DNA of 64,000 nt from Thiohalomonas sp041685045 (GCA_041685045.1 JAWLGP010000001.1:124001-188000); one strand, 5' to 3'; numbered from the stretch's first letter, positions 26,828 through 35,662 are shown. Notes: a model not told the origin generated them from the letters alone. A program made the numbers and translations.

Positions 26828-26904
26828 TGAATTCCCCCTGGTGGGCTGCCAATCCGCGTTCGTGTGCGCGGAAAACAACGAGCGATACCTTATACCGGTC
26901 CCGC

Positions 26905-27624
26905 ATGACGCACAACAGCACACTAGCCACCCGCCTCGGAGAGGTCCGTGAACGCCTTCGCAGGGCGGAACAGCAGTTCGCACGGCCGACCGACAGCGTG
27001 CAGCTGCTCGCCGTCAGCAAAACCCGGCCCGCCAGCGACGTCCGGGCCTGCGCCCGGCTCGGACAGCGCCTGTTCGGCGAAAGCTACCTGCAGGAGGCAC
27101 TCGACAAGATGTTGCTGCTCGAAGACCTCGATCTGGAGTGGCACTTCATCGGCCCGCTGCAATCGAACAAGACCCGACCCGTTGCCGAGCACTTCGCCTG
27201 GGTGCACAGCGTCGATCGGCTGAAGGTGGCCCGGCGCCTGAGCGAGCAGCGTCCCCGGCAGCTGCCCGACCTCAACATCTGCCTGCAGGTCAACATCAGT
27301 GGCGAATCCTCCAAGTCCGGTGTCGGCTTGGCCGAGCTTCCCCGACTCGCAGCCGAAGTGGCCGACCTCCCGCGTCTCCGGCTGCGGGGCCTGATGGCCA
27401 TTCCCGCCGCCGAGAGTGATTTCGACCGCCAGCGGGCGGCCTTCCGACAGCTCCGCCAAGCGCTGGAAGCACTCCGCGCCGAGGGATTCGACCTTGCGAC
27501 CCTCTCCATGGGCATGACCGACGACCTGGAGGCTGCGGTGGCCGAAGGGGCGACCATGGTCCGCATCGGCACCGCCCTGTTCGGGCCGCGATCCCTGCAG
27601 ACGAACGGGCATCTGTTATCTTGA
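26905..27624 (+). CDS. yggS: PLP homeostasis protein YggS
   Basis: 239-aa single-domain pyridoxal-phosphate binding protein (PLPBP) that buffers free PLP and amino-acid balance. The Lys that binds PLP is in LLAVSKTRPASDV (about residue 38); the phosphate-binding end is TLSMGMTDDLEAAV and VRIGTALFG. Start ATG 26905 opens the conserved frame. It is divergent from pilT with 77 bases between the starts, and is followed by proC after 28 bases. Confidence 0.95.
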   Translation: MTHNSTLATRLGEVRERLRRAEQQFARPTDSVQLLAVSKTRPASDVRACARLGQRLFGESYLQEALDKMLLLEDLDLEWHFIGPLQSNKTRPVAEHFAWVHSVDRLKVARRLSEQRPRQLPDLNICLQVNISGESSKSGVGLAELPRLAAEVADLPRLRLRGLMAIPAAESDFDRQRAAFRQLRQALEALRAEGFDLATLSMGMTDDLEAAVAEGATMVRIGTALFGPRSLQTNGHLLS

Positions 27625-27652
27625 TAGTTACTAACATCCGATAAAGACGCAC

Positions 27653-28483
27653 ATGGACAACAAGCAGATCGGTTTCATTGGGGGCGGCAACATGGCCGTC
27701 AGTCTCGTCGGCGGGCTGATCGCCGACGGGTTTCCGGCCGAACACCTGGCCGCAGCCGATCCCGATCGGCAGCGGCGCGATGCCCTAACCCAACGGTTCG
27801 GGATCCGGACCGAGGCCGATAACCGACGGCTCGCCGAATCGGCCGACGTCCTGGTGCTCGCCGTCAAGCCGCAAATGATGCGGGAGGTCTGCACCGGGCT
27901 GTCGGAAGCAGTGCAGCAGCGCCGACCGTTGGTGATCTCCATCGCCGCCGGCGTGCGCAGCGGCGATATCGACCGCTGGCTGGGGGGCGGGAACGCCCTG
28001 GTCCGCACCATGCCGAATACACCATCGCTGGTCGGCAGCGGCGCCACCGCCCTGTTCGCCAATACGCAAGTGACGCCCAGTCAGCGTGAATTGGCCGAAG
28101 CGGTACTGCGGGCGGTCGGGCTGACGCTCTGGCTGGACGACGAAACCCACATGGATGCCGTCACTGCCATATCCGGCAGCGGTCCGGCCTATTTTTTCCT
28201 GCTCATGGAGCTGCTGGAAAATGCCGGCAGCCGGCTGGGTCTGCCGGCCCAAACAGCGAAATTGCTGGCGCTACAGACCGCCTTTGGGGCAGCCAAGCTT
28301 GCCCTCGAGAGCGAGGATGACAGCGCAACCCTGCGCGCCCGGGTCACCTCGCCGGGCGGAACCACCGAGCGGGCGCTGACGATTCTGGAAGAGGGCGGGA
28401 TTCGGACTTTGTTTCAAGATGCCGTGACCGGAGCGCGCGAACGCGCCACCGAACTGGCAGACCTGTTGGGTAAGGATGGTTGA
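27653..28483 (+). CDS. proC: Pyrroline-5-carboxylate reductase
   Basis: Last step of proline synthesis, NAD(P)H-dependent. The 276-aa protein has the Rossmann motif IGFIGGGNMAVSLVGGL (residues 6-22), the VLAVKPQMM segment, VRTMPNTPSLVGSGATAL, and the C-terminal all-helical dimerisation region with AISGSGPAYFFLLMELL and VTSPGGTTERAL. Length is as expected (about 270 aa). Confidence 0.97.
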   Translation: MDNKQIGFIGGGNMAVSLVGGLIADGFPAEHLAAADPDRQRRDALTQRFGIRTEADNRRLAESADVLVLAVKPQMMREVCTGLSEAVQQRRPLVISIAAGVRSGDIDRWLGGGNALVRTMPNTPSLVGSGATALFANTQVTPSQRELAEAVLRAVGLTLWLDDETHMDAVTAISGSGPAYFFLLMELLENAGSRLGLPAQTAKLLALQTAFGAAKLALESEDDSATLRARVTSPGGTTERALTILEEGGIRTLFQDAVTGARERATELADLLGKDG

Positions 28484-28484
28484 G

Positions 28485-29021
28485 ATGAATGCCTTCGAAT
28501 TCCTGATCTCCACCCTTTTTTCCATCTACATCCTCGCGGTGATGCTGCGCTTCCTCCTGCAACTGGTTCGGGCCGATTTCTATAACCCGATTTCGCAGGC
28601 CATCGTCAAAGTGACCAACCCGCCGCTACGGCCCCTGCGGCGCCTCATTCCGGGTTTCGGCCGGACGGATGTCGCAGCGATCGTACTGATGTTTGCGTTA
28701 CAGTTGATGTCGCTGTTTCTAATCGGACAGCTGCGCGGCGGTATCGGTCTGGCACCGCTTTTGCTGCTGTCCGTCGTCGAATTGATCAATCTGGCATTCA
28801 TGGTATTCATCTGGGGCATCATCATTCAGGCCCTGCTCAGCTGGGTGAACCCGGGCACCTACAATCCGGTCAGCTCCTTGCTCCATAGCCTGACCGACCC
28901 GCTGTTGCGGCCGGTGCGGCGCCACCTGCCGCCGGTAGCCGGCACACTCGACCTGTCGCCGCTGGTGGCCATCCTCGGCCTGGAGTTCTTGCGGCGGCTG
29001 CTGCTTTCCCTCTTTTTCTGA
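28485..29021 (+). CDS. yggT: YggT family membrane protein
   Basis: 178-aa integral membrane protein made of two similar YggT repeats: the first with FLLQLVRADFYNPISQAIVK and PLRRLIPGFG, the second with ALLSWVNPGTYNPVSSLL and LLRPVRRHLPP, each with paired hydrophobic helices. Function is unclear; in other bacteria it has been linked to osmotic stress and cytochrome/septum-associated processes. ATG 28485 has GGATGG about 8 bases upstream; an ATG nine bases earlier overlaps the proC stop and is an alternative. Confidence 0.92.
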   Translation: MNAFEFLISTLFSIYILAVMLRFLLQLVRADFYNPISQAIVKVTNPPLRPLRRLIPGFGRTDVAAIVLMFALQLMSLFLIGQLRGGIGLAPLLLLSVVELINLAFMVFIWGIIIQALLSWVNPGTYNPVSSLLHSLTDPLLRPVRRHLPPVAGTLDLSPLVAILGLEFLRRLLLSLFF

Positions 29022-29317
29022 TGGGCGGCTGGTACTCCTGGACAGGCGACGATCTGCTGCTGGTGCTGCGGGTGCAACCACGCGCCAGTTGTGACGAAAT
29101 CGTGGGTCCGCATGGGGGCGAGGCGCTGAAAATCCGCATCACCGCACCACCGGTGGAGGGCAAGGCCAATGCCCACCTGATCAAGTTTCTCGCCAAGGCC
29201 TTCGGTGTAAGTCGCGGCGCCGTGTCGCTGGTCGGTGGCGAGACCGGACGCAATAAACGCGTGCGCATCAGGGCCCCGCAACGAATCCCCCCGACCGTGG
29301 CGGAACTGGAGCAATGA
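29021..29317 (+). CDS. yggU: YggU/DUF167 family protein
   Basis: 98-aa protein of the DUF167 (YggU) family, small alpha/beta fold, function unknown. The hallmark ITAPPVEGKANAHLIKFLAK (about residues 43-62) is exact for the family, with a VSLVGGETGRNKRVRI tail. Its ATG shares an A with the yggT stop (TGATG), so it is translationally coupled to it. Confidence 0.94.
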   Translation: MGGWYSWTGDDLLLVLRVQPRASCDEIVGPHGGEALKIRITAPPVEGKANAHLIKFLAKAFGVSRGAVSLVGGETGRNKRVRIRAPQRIPPTVAELEQ

Positions 29318-29337
29318 ACAAAAGCGAACTGGATCAC

Positions 29338-29365
29338 TTGTTTAAAAGAAAGTTTTCCCTATAGT
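29338..29365 (+). promoter_or_regulatory. Putative promoter for the dynamin-like gene
   Basis: TTGTTT (29338-29343) and TATAGT (29360-29365) are separated by 16 bases in an A/T-rich stretch that stands out from the GC-rich surroundings. It lies about 70 bases upstream of the dynamin-like gene and would separate it from the yggS-proC-yggT-yggU unit. Confidence 0.55.
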
Positions 29366-29433
29366 AGGGCCTTTCATAGTACTTTTGAGCCTTTATGGTC
29401 GCGGTTTGCTGCCGCGGCGGAGCGCTAACGGAA

Positions 29434-31410
29434 ATGGCTGAAAAACGCTTTACAGAACAAATGCAGGCCTTCGATCGGTGGAAACACGCGTTGACCACCG
29501 GCATCGGCAACTACCAGGCCTGGCTCGACAAGACCGGAACGGGGGACACGGAGGACGAGCTTCGCATCTACGAAATCCTCGAGTCGCTCAAATCCGACCG
29601 GCTGACCATCGCCTTTGTGGCCGAGTTTGCCCGCGGCAAGACCGAACTGATCAACGCCATTTTCTTCTCCGAATTCGACCGGCGATTGCTGCCGTCCGAG
29701 GCGGGTCGGACCACCATGTGTCCGACTGAATTGTTCTACGACTCGGAGCACGATCACTCGTTTATCCGCCTGTTGCCCATCGAAACGCGCCTCTCGGAGA
29801 CGAGTATCGCCGAGTACAAGGCCGAACCGATCCACTGGACCAACATCGAACTCAACCTTCAAGACCCGGAGAGCATGGCCGAGGCGTTCCGCGAAGTGGT
29901 GAAGGTCAAGCGGGTACCGACGGAAGAGGCCCGAAAACTGGGGTTGTTCAGTGAAAATGACGACTACTGGCGGCTGCCGGACGGCGGTATTCCGAGCGAA
30001 GTCGAGATCCCGATGTGGCGCCACGCGCTCATCAGCTTCCCCCATCCCCTGCTCAAGCAGGGACTGGTGATCCTCGATACCCCGGGCCTGAACGCCCTGG
30101 GTTCGGAGCCCGAACTGACCATTAACATGCTGCCCAACGCACAGGCGGTCATGTTTATCCTGGCAGCGGATACCGGCGTGACCAAGTCCGATTTGGACAT
30201 GTGGAAGCACAACGTCACACCGCTCCGTAAGGATCAGGGTAAGGGCCTGCTGGTCGTCCTCAACAAGGTGGATACCCTTTGGGACGAGTTGAAGGACGCG
30301 AACCTGGTCATCAAGACCATCGACGAACAGTGCCGCCGCGCGGCTCAAACCCTGGGGATTGAAACGGACGTGGTGTTCCCGGTCTCTGCCCAAAAGGGGC
30401 TGTTGGCCAAGATCCGCCATGACAAGGAACTGCTCGATCGCAGCAACATCCTGGCGCTGGAGTCGATTCTGGCCACCGAAGTGCTGCCGCAGAAGCAGGA
30501 ACTGGTGCGCCAACACGTCTCCGCCGAGGTCGGCAGCATGATTCGCGAGAGCCGCGACCTCCTGCGCCAGCGCCTGGCTTCCGCGCAAAAGCAGCTCGCG
30601 GAGCTGAACGGTCTGTCCGGAAAAAACAATGAGGTGATCGAGCACCTCATGAAGAAGACCCGCGAGGAGCAGGTTGCGTACCACAAGAACGTGGAGAGCT
30701 TCCAGGCGAACCGCCGGATCCTCACCGAGCGATCGGAGGAGCTGCTCAAGCTGCTGGACCTGGTCAAGCTCGACAAGCTGGTCACCGAGACCCGCAAGTC
30801 GATGAGCGGCAGCTGGACGACCCACGGCCTGAAGGGGGGGATGAAGACCTTCTTCGACAGCGCCCAAGGGATGCTGGACGAGGTCGACGAGTACGCCAAA
30901 CAGCTGAACCGGCTCATCACCACGATCTACCGGAAATTCCACAAGGAACACGGGATTGCGGAGATCGACCCGGTGCTCTACACCACCGCCGAGTATGTCC
31001 GCGACCTCAAGAAGCTGCTCGACGACGCCGAGGCGTTCCGCAACAGCCCGGTTACGACCATGACCGAGCAGTCGTTCGTGGTGAAGAAGTTCTTCATCAT
31101 GCTCGTCAGCCACGTCCGCAATGTGTTCTTCAAGGCCCACCGTGACGCCGAGAAGTGGAGCAAGGCGGTGATGACGCCGCTGGTGCGCCAGATCAAGGAA
31201 CACAAGGGAGAGATGGAGAAGCGGCTGGAGAACCTGCGCAAGATCAACGAATCCCGCGACACCCTCCAGTCCCGTATTGAGGAGCTGCAGAAAACCGCAG
31301 CTCATCTCAAGAAGCAGTACAAGGAGCTGGACGACATCGTCAAGCTGATGGACCAACCGTTGGTGGCGAGTCCATCCGAGGCAGCGGAGCCCATTCAGGC
31401 AGCCGGCTGA
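29434..31410 (+). CDS. Dynamin-like GTPase
   Basis: 658-aa large GTPase of the bacterial dynamin-like/dynamin-N superfamily. G1 is FVAEFARGKTELINA (about residue 62), where the first Gly of the classical P-loop is replaced by Glu/Ala while GKT is kept; G3 is LDTPGLNALG (about 212); G4 is VVLNKVDTLWD. Long helical segments follow (about 350-480 and 590-645, heptad-like, rich in Leu, Lys and Glu). No clear transmembrane paddle is seen. ATG 29434 is chosen; an ATG 39 bases upstream is possible. Its role (membrane or chromosome-linked) cannot be told from sequence. It interrupts the usual yggT to DUF4426 neighbourhood. Confidence 0.85.
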   Translation: MAEKRFTEQMQAFDRWKHALTTGIGNYQAWLDKTGTGDTEDELRIYEILESLKSDRLTIAFVAEFARGKTELINAIFFSEFDRRLLPSEAGRTTMCPTELFYDSEHDHSFIRLLPIETRLSETSIAEYKAEPIHWTNIELNLQDPESMAEAFREVVKVKRVPTEEARKLGLFSENDDYWRLPDGGIPSEVEIPMWRHALISFPHPLLKQGLVILDTPGLNALGSEPELTINMLPNAQAVMFILAADTGVTKSDLDMWKHNVTPLRKDQGKGLLVVLNKVDTLWDELKDANLVIKTIDEQCRRAAQTLGIETDVVFPVSAQKGLLAKIRHDKELLDRSNILALESILATEVLPQKQELVRQHVSAEVGSMIRESRDLLRQRLASAQKQLAELNGLSGKNNEVIEHLMKKTREEQVAYHKNVESFQANRRILTERSEELLKLLDLVKLDKLVTETRKSMSGSWTTHGLKGGMKTFFDSAQGMLDEVDEYAKQLNRLITTIYRKFHKEHGIAEIDPVLYTTAEYVRDLKKLLDDAEAFRNSPVTTMTEQSFVVKKFFIMLVSHVRNVFFKAHRDAEKWSKAVMTPLVRQIKEHKGEMEKRLENLRKINESRDTLQSRIEELQKTAAHLKKQYKELDDIVKLMDQPLVASPSEAAEPIQAAG

Positions 31411-31415
31411 TCACC

Positions 31416-31447
31416 TGACACCCCCTCCTCCCTGGAGGGGGATGTCA
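31416..31447. other. Strong hairpin after the dynamin-like gene
   Basis: CCCCCTCC (31421-31428) pairs with GGAGGGGG (31434-31441), and flanking TGACA and TGTCA extend the stem past a bulge. There is no T-tract. It separates the GTPase stop from the next ribosome binding site and may act as a terminator or transcript stabiliser. Confidence 0.5.
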
Positions 31448-31492
31448 ATTCCATGGGCGACTATCCTTGAAGAAAAGGAGAGGAGATCCGCC

Positions 31493-31933
31493 ATGGGAAT
31501 GCTTCGCCGTATCGCTCTGATTTCTTTCTTTCTGCTGCCGCTCACAGCCACCGCCGCCCAGTTCCGCGATTTCGGACCCTACCGCGTCCACTACAACGCC
31601 TTTCCCTCTACCTTTATCGCCCCTGAAGTAGCTCAGGCCTATGGCCTGAACCGCAGCCGTTACCGCGGCCTGCTCAACATCACCGTTCAGACCGAGGGTA
31701 GCGGGGCGCAGTGGCCGGCGACCGCCGCAGTGGTGCGCGCGACAGCCACCAACCCGTACGGTCAGGTGCGCGAGATCGACATGCAAGAGATCCGCGAAGG
31801 GCAGGCGGTCTACTACATTGGCGAGTTTCCCGTCACCGACAAGGAAGAGCTCGAGTTCCAGGTTCAGGTACGCCCGAGCGGCACCGAACGTAGCTACGGG
31901 CTCGATTTCAGTCAGCGTTTCTTCATTCAATGA
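31493..31933 (+). CDS. DUF4426 domain protein, exported
   Basis: 146-aa protein with a signal peptide (MGMLRRIALISFFLLPLTAT, cut near TAAQF). The mature part carries DUF4426 hallmarks: YRVHYNAFPSTFIAPEVAQA, GLNRSRYRGLLNITV and the end LDFSQRFFIQ. Function unknown. In Pseudomonas its homologue lies next to metX-metW after yggT; here metX and metW are absent from the neighbourhood. ATG 31493 has GGAGAGGAG upstream. The 3' end overlaps the convergent SafE-like gene by 11 bases. Confidence 0.9.
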   Translation: MGMLRRIALISFFLLPLTATAAQFRDFGPYRVHYNAFPSTFIAPEVAQAYGLNRSRYRGLLNITVQTEGSGAQWPATAAVVRATATNPYGQVREIDMQEIREGQAVYYIGEFPVTDKEELEFQVQVRPSGTERSYGLDFSQRFFIQ

Positions 31934-32618
31934 GAAGGCTGACGCTCATCAGCAACAGCCAGAGGCCGTAGCCGACCACCAGTCCACCGGCGGTTCGGCG
32001 AACCCAGGGCCTGCGTAGCCAAGCCCCCAAGCGGACGCCGGCCAAGCCCATGGCCATCAGGTTGGGCAGGGTGCCCAGCCCGAAGGCCAGCATGAGAGCG
32101 GCCCCGTTGAGCACGCTGCCGGCGGAGAGCGACCAGATCAACGCGGTGTAGACCAGGCCGCAGGGCAACCAGCCCCACACCAGGCCGAGGACAAAGGCGT
32201 GGCCGCCTCCGCGGACCGGCAGCAGACGGCGGGCGAAGGGCTCGATGCGGCGCCAGAGTACGCCCCCCACCTGCTCCAACCGGGCCAGCGCGAACCACCA
32301 GCCCCCGAGGTAGAGGCCGAGGGCCAGCATGAACAGCCCGGCGATGAACTGGAGTCCGAGACGTCCCTGCTGCAACGTCGCCAGATCGGCCGCGGCGGCG
32401 CCCATGGCTCCGGCAAGGGCACCGGCTACGGCATAGCTGAACAGCCGGCCCAGGTTATACGCCGAAAGGAACAGCAGGAGGCGCCCGGCCCGGGACGGCG
32501 GGGCGGCCACACTCAGCCCGAGCGCTCCGGCAATCCCGCCGCACATCCCCATGCAATGGACGCCCCCCAGGAGGCCCACGGTAAAGGCGGCCAGCAGCTG
32601 CCCCCAAATCCCGTCCAC
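31923..32618 (-). CDS. DsbD_2 / 'sulfite exporter TauE/SafE' family membrane protein
   Basis: 231-aa polytopic membrane protein with about six helices and the family signature GLLGGVHCMGMCGGI (about residues 15-29), whose cysteine pair is typical of the DsbD_2 group. A second WGWLPCGLVYTAL motif is in the other half. Relatives occur next to cytochrome cbb3 oxidase maturation genes and are suspected to handle copper or reductant; no such genes are beside it here. Starts with GTG, two bases after the ampG stop, so it is probably co-transcribed with ampG. Confidence 0.88.
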   Translation of the reverse strand: MDGIWGQLLAAFTVGLLGGVHCMGMCGGIAGALGLSVAAPPSRAGRLLLFLSAYNLGRLFSYAVAGALAGAMGAAAADLATLQQGRLGLQFIAGLFMLALGLYLGGWWFALARLEQVGGVLWRRIEPFARRLLPVRGGGHAFVLGLVWGWLPCGLVYTALIWSLSAGSVLNGAALMLAFGLGTLPNLMAMGLAGVRLGAWLRRPWVRRTAGGLVVGYGLWLLLMSVSLLIE

Positions 32619-32619
32619 T

Positions 32620-33882
32620 TCAGGACACCGCAGCGGCCGGCCGCGCGGCGGTTAACGGTGCCATGCGGGTCAACAGCAGCAGGCCGGGCACGGCAACAGC
32701 GGTGCACAGGAGGAAGAACCCGACCCAGCCCAAGCCCTCGGCCAGAAAACCGGAGGGCGCCGACAGGATGACTCTGGGGACCCCCATGAGGCTGCTCAGC
32801 AACGCGTATTGGGTGGCGGTGAACTGTTTGTTGGTCAGGCTGGCCATGAAGGCCATGTAGGCGGCCGTGCCCATGCCCGCACTCAGGTTTTCGAAGGCGA
32901 TCACCACCGCCAGCCAGGGCACGCTATGGCCGACCAGAGCGAGCAGTGCAAAACCGGCGGTCGAAGCGGCCTGGAGCAAGCCAAAGGTCCAGAGGGCATG
33001 ATGGATGCCGAGGCGCAGCATCAAGACACCGCCCAAAACGCCACCACCGACGATGGCCCAAAACCCGAACAGCTTGACCACTGCACCGACCTCGCTCATC
33101 GAAAAGCCGACGTCCAGGTAGAAGGGGGTGGTCATGGCGGCGGCCAGCGTATCCCCCAGCTTGTAGAGCAGAATGAAGGCGAGGATCAGCAGCGCGCCGG
33201 GACGCCGGAAGTAGTCCAGAAAGGGCTCCACCACGGCGTCTCTCAGACATCGGGGAGCGCCGTCCGAGACCGGAGGCTCCCGGGCGGCAAGCGTGGTCAC
33301 GACCGCCGCCAACATCGACGCGGCCAACAGGAGGTAGACAGTGCGAAAACTCAGGTGGTCGGCGAGGATGAGACCGCCGCCGCCGGCAAACAGCATCCCG
33401 GTTCGATAGCCGGCGACATAGAGGGACGAGCCGAGTCCCAACTCCCGATCTTCCAGTGACTCTCGGCGATAGGCGTCGACCACGATGTCCTGGGAGGCGG
33501 AAAAAAAGGCAACCAGGGCCGCCAGCGCTGCCACCAGCATTGGATTGGCCGCCGGCTGGGAAAGAGCGAGTCCTGCCATGGCAAGCATCAAGGCGAGTTG
33601 ACTCGCCAACAACCAGCCGCGGCGGCGCCCGAAAAGGGGGGGCGTAAACCGGTCGAGCAGCGGCGCCCAAAGAAACTTGGTGGTGTAGGGCAATCCGACC
33701 AGGGCGAACAGGCCGATGGTCCCCAAATCCACCTGTTCCGTCTTCATCCACGCCTGAAGCAGAGAACCCGTAACAAGAAGCGGCAGACCACAGGCGAACC
33801 CCATCAACAGGGCGACCCACATGCGGGCGCTGAGCATCACCCGCCAAAGCGGCGGTTCATCCGTATTTTTGTGCGGAAGCAT
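32620..33882 (-). CDS. ampG: AmpG-type muropeptide MFS permease
   Basis: 420-aa major-facilitator transporter importing anhydro-muropeptides from cell-wall turnover. Twelve hydrophobic segments are apparent. Family marks are MGFACGLPLLVTGSLLQAWM, GLPYTTKFLWAPLLDRF, FFSASQDIVVDAYRRE and MSLTNKQFTATQYALLSS-like text seen as ASLTNKQFTATQYALLSS. ATG 33882 is used; an upstream TTG in frame is the alternative and neither has a strong ribosome site. It is the first gene of a two-gene minus-strand unit. Confidence 0.93.
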   Translation of the reverse strand: MLPHKNTDEPPLWRVMLSARMWVALLMGFACGLPLLVTGSLLQAWMKTEQVDLGTIGLFALVGLPYTTKFLWAPLLDRFTPPLFGRRRGWLLASQLALMLAMAGLALSQPAANPMLVAALAALVAFFSASQDIVVDAYRRESLEDRELGLGSSLYVAGYRTGMLFAGGGGLILADHLSFRTVYLLLAASMLAAVVTTLAAREPPVSDGAPRCLRDAVVEPFLDYFRRPGALLILAFILLYKLGDTLAAAMTTPFYLDVGFSMSEVGAVVKLFGFWAIVGGGVLGGVLMLRLGIHHALWTFGLLQAASTAGFALLALVGHSVPWLAVVIAFENLSAGMGTAAYMAFMASLTNKQFTATQYALLSSLMGVPRVILSAPSGFLAEGLGWVGFFLLCTAVAVPGLLLLTRMAPLTAARPAAAVS

Positions 33883-34053
33883 GTGGTTCGGAGGCTGTTT
33901 CAACAAAAGGGCTTCATGCTACCGCTTGGGGGCAGCGGTTGCCATGATCGTGCCGACGAAGGCGAAAAGCCGCTGTTTCGCGCTCCTTTGCATCTTTGCT
34001 CCGAGCCGGTAGGATGACAGCTGCACAATAATCACACAAAGGGGAGAAGAGAC

Positions 34054-34245
34054 ATGGCAGGAGAACACTGGAAACTGAAGGATGAGGCCAACCTCGATAT
34101 TGCCGACGTGGCGAAAATCGCTTGCGCCCTGAAATCACTATCCGTCTACACGCAGGCGGCCTGCGAAGAGGATGAAAATCCGAAAGAGCTCGAAGAGACG
34201 GTGCAGCAGGGTCTCGACGCTATCGAGCGCATTTTCGAGATCTGA
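34054..34245 (+). CDS. Small acidic hypothetical protein
   Basis: 63-aa acidic protein, not recognised. It has no signal peptide or membrane segment and is predicted mostly helical, with one cysteine (QAACEED) and an amphipathic C-terminal helix ELEETVQQGLDAIERIF. It is very likely real: AAGGGGAGAAGAGAC precedes the ATG at ideal spacing, it stands in a clear gap, and a terminator-like hairpin follows. It is probably transcribed alone. Confidence 0.75.
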   Translation: MAGEHWKLKDEANLDIADVAKIACALKSLSVYTQAACEEDENPKELEETVQQGLDAIERIFEI

Positions 34246-34273
34246 TCGCCGCCAACCGCGGCGACAGCCGGGT

Positions 34274-34299
34274 CGGTGATGATCAGCATCCGTTTTTTT
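34274..34299 (+). terminator. Rho-independent terminator after the 63-aa gene
   Basis: A short GC-containing hairpin (CGG-T-GATG / CATC-CG around ATCAG) is followed directly by seven T residues at about 34293-34299. The stem contains a bulged T, so it is of moderate strength. Confidence 0.6.
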
Positions 34300-34326
34300 G
34301 AATCCCGGACTTTGGGGGCGGGCTGG

Positions 34327-34770
34327 CTAGTTTTGCCAGCGCCGCAGCTCCTGTAAGGCCGATTCGGCCGCGTTACGAATCCCTTCCACCACACTCCGCA
34401 ACTCCCCGTTCGGCTGGTGCCGCAGAATATCACCGGCCTGCCGGAGGAGGGCAGCTTCGACATGCTCGACCTCCGCCGCATAAACCCGCGTGGCGCCGTG
34501 ACCGGCCTCCGCCAGGACCGCCTTGGTGGCCACGAACCAATGCCTGATTGTCTCCCGGTCTGCATCGGCCGCGTCAGGCAGCTCGCCCAAAGAGCGGATG
34601 CACTCCGCAAGCTCCGACGCCTGTTCGCGGCGTGCTGTCGCCAGCGCATCGACAAACGCCCGAAAGGCCGCCTCTTTCGATGTCGCAGCAATATCCCCGT
34701 AGCGCACGACCGCTTCCTGGCAAAGCACCTCCAATTGGTTGAGCCCCGCCAGCGTCAAGCTACGCAGCAC
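34327..34770 (-). CDS. Hypothetical helical protein, DUF2383/ferritin-like resemblance
   Basis: 147-aa protein composed of long amphipathic helices. The pattern LNQLEVLCQEAVVRYGDIAA, REQASELAECIRSLGELPDA, HWFVATKAVLAEAGH and EVEHVEAALLRQ resembles DUF2383-type ferritin-like four-helix proteins, but the match is from memory and weak. GTG 34770 is supported by GAGGTGGGGC just upstream and lies inside the 3' end of the lipid kinase gene, so translation is probably coupled. Function unknown. Confidence 0.6.
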   Translation of the reverse strand: MLRSLTLAGLNQLEVLCQEAVVRYGDIAATSKEAAFRAFVDALATARREQASELAECIRSLGELPDAADADRETIRHWFVATKAVLAEAGHGATRVYAAEVEHVEAALLRQAGDILRHQPNGELRSVVEGIRNAAESALQELRRWQN

Positions 34771-35662
34771 GCCCCACCTCGCCAGTGCCGGAGGCGTCGG
34801 GTACGAACACCCGCAACGCGTTCGGCTCCACCTCGAAGTCGGCTGGCGTCCAGGTGGAGAGCTCGCCGTCGGTGGCAATCTGGTGGGTGGCACGGGTGCT
34901 GATATGGATACGCTTCCCGCTGGCCCTGAAGACGTCCGGATCGGCCCCGGCACGGCCCAGGCGTAGCGCGGCGGCCACTTTCAACAAACGCCACCAGGGA
35001 CGGCTGCAGAGGGCATAGAGATGGAGACGGCTATCGCTAAGGCCGGCCTCCTGATCGATGAGCAGCCCGCCGCCGTGTTGGCGCCCGTTGCCAACCGTGA
35101 TCTGGAGCGTACGCAGCTGCGACCGTTTGCCATCGGCCACGATGTCGGCGCGAAACGGTCGGTTGCCGTGCCACGCCCGCCACAATGCCCACAGGTAGCC
35201 GAAGATGCCGTAGCGGTGTTTGTCCCGGGCGGTGACCTGGTGAGTAACGGCAACGGCGAGCCCGATGCTGGCGGCATTGAAAAAGGGCACACCGTTGACC
35301 CGCCCCAGGTCGATGGGACGACTGCGACCGGCCAGGATCACCTCGGTCGCCTGTTCGAGATCGTCCGGAATGCCGAGGGTATGGGCCAGGTCATTGGCCG
35401 TTCCGAGCGGCAGGAGGCCGAAGGGCAACCGGCAGTCGCAAAGCCCTGGCGCCGCCTTGCTGAGGGTGCCGTCGCCCCCGCCGACGACGATGATGGCGAC
35501 CCGGTCACAATGCTCGCGAATCACTGCCGACGTATCCTCCGGCGAGCGTGCAGGCGCCTGGATAATCTCCCAACCCGCCTCATGAAAACGGCGATAGACG
35601 ACCGCGAGATCGCTCCCCCCGCGACGGCTATGGGGATTCACCAGCAGCAGGACTCTGGGCAT
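34760..35662 (-). CDS. Diacylglycerol kinase family lipid kinase (YegS/BmrU type)
   Basis: 300-aa soluble lipid kinase that probably phosphorylates diacylglycerol or a related lipid. The catalytic domain has LLLVNPHSRRGG, VVGGGDGTLSKAAPGL (about residues 57-72) and LPLGTANDLAHTLGIP; the second domain has SIGLAVAVTHQV and RTLQITVGNGRQHGGGL. ATG 35662 matches the family start; the frame is open far upstream but would run antisense through pyrE. It is divergent from pyrE. It overlaps the next gene by 11 bases. Confidence 0.93.
   Translation of the reverse strand: MPRVLLLVNPHSRRGGSDLAVVYRRFHEAGWEIIQAPARSPEDTSAVIREHCDRVAIIVVGGGDGTLSKAAPGLCDCRLPFGLLPLGTANDLAHTLGIPDDLEQATEVILAGRSRPIDLGRVNGVPFFNAASIGLAVAVTHQVTARDKHRYGIFGYLWALWRAWHGNRPFRADIVADGKRSQLRTLQITVGNGRQHGGGLLIDQEAGLSDSRLHLYALCSRPWWRLLKVAAALRLGRAGADPDVFRASGKRIHISTRATHQIATDGELSTWTPADFEVEPNALRVFVPDASGTGEVGRAA

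Noticed and set aside
29425..31356. 643-codon minus-strand open frame opposite the dynamin-like GTPase
   Set aside because: The plus strand has clear G1/G3/G4 motifs; the antisense product shows none and lacks a ribosome site.
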